Origin: Adiantum capillus-veneris
Lineage: Eukaryota > Streptophyta > Polypodiopsida > Polypodiales > Pteridaceae
NCBI GenBank assembly: GCA_014529385.2
Contig: CM043963.1
Location: 67,321,912 to 67,385,911, forward strand
Length of the DNA: 64,000 bases
Direction of reading: 5' to 3'
Shown: positions 59,569 through 64,000 of the stretch, one piece after another
Numbering within the stretch: position 1 is the stretch's first letter
Layout: each line of letters begins with the position of its first letter
Translations under genes and position numbers: made by a program
The notes under the pieces: generated by a model
Seen by the model: the letters and a program-made list of their open reading frames with translations, nothing else
Told to the model about the DNA's origin: nothing
Databases searched by the model: none

Positions 59569-60767
59569 TTAGGGTTGCTTTCTATCCAGCCTTAGAAGAT
59601 TGTTCTCAGCTTTCACCTTATTTATATAAGCCTTTGCTGTGGTTGCCTTCAAAACTCCTTTTGTGTTACAACCCAATTGCCTAGCTAAAGTGGTCAATTG
59701 TGACGCCTTCATGCTTTCAATGGGTGTACGCTCCTTTGCCAAGATCTCTTGTATTTGGGCTCTTCTCATTTCATTGCGGTGGCTTGTGTCACTTGCATCT
59801 TCAATGATAGTTTCATCTCTGTCACCTTTTGCAGGTGGTATTCTTCTTGTAAAGAACACCTTAGCTGACCAAACATCATTTTTCTGCTTCCAATACTCCA
59901 TGATTTGTTTGTATTCACTATCATTTGTCACTATAGGTTGTCCATAACGATTAGAAGCAATTAAATCACGCACATCCCTTCTCTCATCAAGCTGAATCAA
60001 GTATGGCAGTAGCTCCTCCAAGAGCATATTGTCAACCATCTTCTCAGCATCAAATTGTGGTGGAAAAATGCAATTGTTTGCTGGTGAAATACATCCCTTG
60101 TAAGGAGAGTCATCAATAAGCACTGTTCTTTGTGGATCACATTCAAACCCCATGGCAATTTTGGCTAGAGGCTTGAACATTGCCTCAACGTTTGGATTGT
60201 CGGGTCTAAACAATTTTTGAGTTTGAGCGGTGTAGCAAACATCTTGCGACCAAATTGCAAAGAAAGGCAATGTATCCTCAGCTAAGTTGTTTAGTGCTGC
60301 AAGGATTTGATACACATTATTCCTAGTAGCTGTCGACCAAATTGCAACATTAAACCTTTGTAAAATAGTCTTCAAGAATTGGATGCAACCTGGCCTGAGT
60401 ATAATATATCTTTTTGAATCCATTTGCACTGAGTTGTGGTGTGAGGATGGTTGAGGGGAACGTTTCAACAATAGACCATTTAAATCCAATATAATTGTAA
60501 GCATGGATTTCTCAACATCTACGCTACATGACGTAGTACCAATTGGCAATAGCTCGTGAGTGGACTTTTCAGTCTCTTTTGATGTATGTTGCATTTTTGA
60601 AGCATCGATTTCTTGGTTCTCATTATTGGAAGCTTGCTCAAGTTGCACAACACTAGACTCTAGTATAGAAATATCATCCATCTTGGGCACTTTAGAAACC
60701 ATAGAATCTATGGATTCTATAGTTGTTGACTGAACCATAGGAGCATTATCCATCCCAGTTTGTGAAT
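59569..60767 (-). CDS. FCP1/NIF-type HAD phosphatase-like protein, large exon
   Basis: The minus-strand exon begins at acceptor TTTTCTTAG/ATTC (60767, phase 1); about 399 codons are open to TAA 59571-59569. An acidic, Ser-rich N-terminal part is followed by motif I, IILDLNGLLLKR (about 60490), with Asn where the second catalytic Asp is expected. YIILRPGCIQFLKTIL and FNVAIWSTATRNNV (motif II, Ser) follow, then TVLIDDSPYKGCISPANNCIFPP (motif IV, DD). The C-terminus has MKASQLTTLARQLGCNTKG, possibly a SAP-like helix pair, near 59660. DDSPYK and NGLL-type motifs recall plant FCP1-like paralogues of unknown substrate. It has no signal peptide and is probably nuclear. The first exon is not identified. 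Confidence 0.82.
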
Positions 60768-60783
60768 CTAAGAAAACACACAC

Positions 60784-61409
60784 ACAAATGGTATCTCAAA
60801 ACCACTAGAATTTTATTCACCATATTTATATGTAGAACTCCTAGTAAGAAATTTATTTAAGGTAAAGTCGTTGTTAGAATCCTTGCAACCATTTTCAGCA
60901 TTCGTACACCAAACACCACTTGTCTAAAATACAATCTACTAACTCAACATTTTCCATCCTACACTTTATTAAAGATGAGTACTTAAAGTGAAAACTAAAA
61001 GCCACCCTTGTTGAGGAAACATGGATACAAGGTCCACCAAATGTCCAACCTAGACTACAAGAAAATAATTAGAGATTTGGCTTAGATTTGGATTCAAAGG
61101 CCACCACTTATTCAAGTAAGATAACTCCACTTGTTTAAGACAGTAATGTTTGAAGCCCCACCACTTGTCCAACCTAGACATTGATTAAATTTTGGTAAGA
61201 TTTATCACAAATCTAGAGTAGAATCAAGATTCTATGGCCAAGGTAGTCAAATATGTTAGACAACACACAAAGCATAAGAGCACTCTAGATTCTCGTTGAG
61301 CATAAACTAAACAATAATCAAATGTTATATTCACTTGAGATTTCATCCATGAAAAATGAAAATGATGCATGTACTTGAGATTTCCATCCATGTACAATAC
61401 TTTACAATG
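60784..61409. other. region between SET and FCP1-like exons
   Basis: No coding motif. Several copies of the array motif occur in minus orientation (GGTCCACCAAATGTCCAACC at about 61031, CCACCACTTGTCCAACC at about 61156). It could be an intron or the space between two genes. Confidence 0.5.
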
Positions 61410-61966
61410 TCAAGTAAAGTTATAGTCAGCAAACAACTCTTCTCCTGCTTCAACTTGACAAATAGTCTCAATGCATACATGGCCATATTCTTCTGACTTG
61501 ATGTGTGAAGAGGTGCATTTATGCCAAGGTGGCAAATTTGGATCAAATGTATAGCGTACGTTGGGACAGACATTTGTACTGTGAGAACTATTTATATAGC
61601 CCGACACGTTTCCTTCTTCTACACAACCAATAATGTATGATTGATCTTCCTCTTCTTCTATGTTTGGATCCTCTAGAAGAGAATATTTATAAGCTCTTGG
61701 AAATATTTTGCATATCTTTTTCCAGTCTTGAAATCTATACTTATGCCCTCCATAGTTTAGAATAGTCAAACCACTTTCCAGGGTAGTATGCACAAATAGC
61801 CCATAACCAGCTCCTTCAATACATGAAAGTCGCACTTCAAAATCCACACCGTTAATATGGAAAATTACATCTTTGGGAATAGGAAAAGTTGGTGTCCCAA
61901 AAGGATCTTCATGCCAATCATAGTGTGAAATACATCTAGATTTTATATCACTTAACTCCTTTGTGT
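61410..61966 (-). CDS. SET-domain protein, terminal exon
   Basis: The minus-strand exon begins at acceptor TTCTTTTTGCAG/ACAC (61966, phase 1); about 185 codons are open to TGA 61412-61410. Features in order are WHEDPFGTPTFPIPKD, a SET start (IEGAGYGLFVHTTLESG), GNVSGYINSSHSTNVCPNVRY in place of the NHSCxPN cofactor loop, and VEAGEELFADYNF, the closing GEELxxDY with catalytic-type Tyr. SET enzymes transfer methyl groups to lysines, mostly on histones. No pre-SET or post-SET cysteines are seen in this exon. The core looks intact, with unusual insertion in the NHS loop. Upstream exons are missing from view. It lies 0.6 kb upstream of the FCP1-like exon on the same strand. Confidence 0.78.
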
Positions 61967-62139
61967 CTGCAAAAAGAAGAAAATATTATGCATAAAATAA
62001 TGACAATATCAAAGAAAGATATCATTATTTTATAGTCCAATAGGTCCATTGTATGGAAGACTTAGAGTGCCTCTTACATGGTGCCTCCAAGGTTTCCAAA
62101 AAATAAAATCATTGGAAAAAAAAGGCCACTGTGTCTCCA
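61967..62139 (-). other. intron upstream of the SET exon
   Basis: Ends in the pyrimidine-rich acceptor before 61966. No upstream exon recognised. Confidence 0.5.
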
Positions 62140-64000
62140 ATCTATTGCCCATTTGAAGCATAGAGAGAACCAAGGTCCACCACTTGTCCAAGCTAGACAT
62201 GGAGCATTGACACAAGATCCAACACTTATCCAAGAACCCTATAGTATATGTGGTAACATGGGATGCATTGATGCAACAAAAGTAGTCTAGCCTCCTCATC
62301 CATCTCTTTTTTCTTGTAGCCTAGAGGGATTAGTTTCAAGGTCTATCACTAGTCAAAAACTACACATAGAACATTGATACAAGGTTCCACCACATGTGAA
62401 ACCTATCATCTCTAGTAGCATGGATGGTTTGATATCAAGGTTCATCGCGTGTCCTACCTATACTCTATTGTAGCATATAGATTCTGGTTTGGTGGTACTA
62501 CACTTGTCCAAACTTGGCTTGTTGTTGATATCTGGAGGTAATCAAGGGTCCTCCACTTGTCCAAGTTAGGCATATAAAACAATTGCAAGGTCCACCATGT
62601 GTACAACATATGATTGATTATAGCATGCATGGTCTTATTTCATGGGCAACCATCTTCTCTCCAACATGTGTCCAACCTCGGCTCCATTGAAGCATGGAGA
62701 GAAGCAAGGTCCACCACTTATCAAAGCTATTATTTTCTCCCAGTGCTTTCAAAACCCATAATACGTTGTACATGGGGGGGGGGGATTCTTGTTTCAAGGT
62801 CCACCCCTTGGCTAAGATTGGATCCATTGAAACATAAAGAGAAGCAAGCTCTACCATTTGTCCAAGCTAGGAGCCATTGAAACATGAAAACCCCATAATA
62901 TGTTGTATACGAGGGGTGTTTTTCAAGGTCTACCACTTGTCTAAGCTATGGTCCATTGGAACATGGAGAGAAGCAAAGCTCCACCACTTTTCTAAGCTAG
63001 GATCCATTGAAACATGGAGAGAAGCAAGCTCCATTGTTTGTCTAAGCTAGGCTCCATTGGAACAAGGAGAAAACAAGCTCCACCACTTGCCTATTATTGC
63101 ATAGAGATTCTGGTTTGAAGGTCCACCACTTGTCCAACCTTGCCTTCATGTATGGAGATAATCAAGAGTGCAATGCTTCTCTAAGCTAGGGACATAAAAG
63201 AGTTTCAAGGTCCACTACATATACGATCTATGATGGGTTGTAGCATGGGAGGTTTCATTTTAAGGTTGACCACTTCTCCAGCTCCGCTTGTCCAACCTCA
63301 GATCCATTGAAGAATGGAGAATAAAGGTGTACCAACTCTCCAAAATAGGCAGGACAATCTCTATAAAACCCATGAATTGTTAATATATGCTATGCTGTGG
63401 AGTTTTGTTTGAAGTTCCACTCCTTATCCAAGCTACAATCCATTGAAGCATGGAACTAAGTAAGATATATCTCTAGTCCAAGATAGGATCCATTGAAACA
63501 TAGAGAGAATCAAGGTCCACCACTTGTCCAAGCTATGCATGGGTAATTGATATAAGGACCACTACGTTTTCACCTATACTATGCTCTATCATGGATGGTT
63601 TCATATCCCACCAATTTTCCAACCTATTTAGTAGGTTGTATTATGGGGGTTTGGTTTCAAGGTACTTCACTTGTCTGAGGTGGGTTCCATTGAACCATGG
63701 AGAGAAACTATGTCTACCACTTGTCCGAAATATGCTCCTTTAAAACATAAAAACAAGGTCCACCACTTGTCCAAGCTAAAGTTTCTCTCCATTGAAGCAT
63801 GGAGAGAAACAAGGTCTACCACCTGTCCAAAATATGCTCCATTGAAACATAAAAGCAAGGTCCACCACTTGTCCAAGCTAATATAACAAATGGGTGTTGG
63901 TTACAAGGTGTACCACACTTGTCTAAACTAGTCTTCATGCAAGGTCTACCACATGTCCAAGCTATATGAGCTTGTTTTGAAGGTCTACCACACCTCTTGA
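62140..64000 (-). repeat. GGACAAGTGGTGGACC repeat field, inverted part
   Basis: The same repeat family as 51.2-58.6 kb but on the minus strand: AAGGTCCACCACTTGTCCAA and CTCCATTGAAACATGGAGAG recur to the end of the window. A short G run lies at 62776-62785. No gene recognised. Confidence 0.92.

Overview
The window looks like nuclear DNA of a land plant with a large, repeat-rich genome. Support comes from several lineages of decayed Ty3/gypsy and Ty1/copia retrotransposons, plant-type LINE pieces, long dinucleotide microsatellites, an endogenous caulimovirid (plant pararetrovirus), and intron-containing genes with canonical GT/AG sites. The retroelement proteins resemble those I associate with ferns, lycophytes, mosses and gymnosperms more than flowering plants. 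That placement is an impression, not a measurement. No bacterial operon, CRISPR array, rRNA or tRNA gene was recognised.

Layout. 1-13.8 kb: no host gene recognised. It holds a three-copy tandem repeat of hairpins (1.1-2.0 kb), a long purine tract (3.77-4.02 kb), a minus-strand LINE keeping ORF1 and the endonuclease part of ORF2 but not the RT (4.7-7.05 kb), a cluster of dinucleotide arrays (7.9-8.7 kb), a copia gag broken by an inversion (10.2-11.4 kb) and gypsy gag debris. 13.86-21.6 kb: a gypsy element with promoter, leader, gag, protease and RT. Its leader carries a 22-bp palindrome every ~285 bp and recurs at 48.4-50.9 kb. 21.6-24.5 kb: an array of ~162-bp units and a candidate minus-strand LTR. 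25.1-26.5 kb: the 3' end of a copia element with a triplicated C-terminal segment. 26.5-31.5 kb: a second degenerate gypsy element. 31.6-40.04 kb: a 4.2-kb direct tandem duplication of a protease-bearing, apparently non-autonomous gypsy relative. It also carries a captured piece of a DEAD-box RNA helicase gene, and the second copy runs through more helicase sequence into a polypurine tract and LTR. 41.3-42.6 kb: a minus-strand copia gag and a large TA/CA microsatellite.

42.63-46.70 kb is a rearranged endogenous pararetrovirus. It has a 30K-type movement-protein remnant, a reverse transcriptase-RNase H frame with six stops, a TATA-type promoter and a Met-tRNA primer site. It is flanked by 127-bp direct repeats and contains a 159-bp inverted duplication. 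It abuts a gypsy integrase C-terminus (46.7-47.2 kb).

51-64 kb carries the only host-like genes, all on the minus strand: a SET-domain exon (61.41-61.97 kb) and two exons for FCP1/NIF-type HAD phosphatase-like proteins (59.57-60.77 and 53.64-54.41 kb). All three start with phase-1 splice acceptors. They sit in a complex satellite-like repeat built on TTGGACAAGTGGTGGACCTT, which is in plus orientation left of about 58.6 kb and in minus orientation right of about 61.0 kb. Upstream exons were not identified.

Most coding remnants are pseudogenes. The exceptions are the three host exons and the 36-37.7 kb protease frame, which are open.
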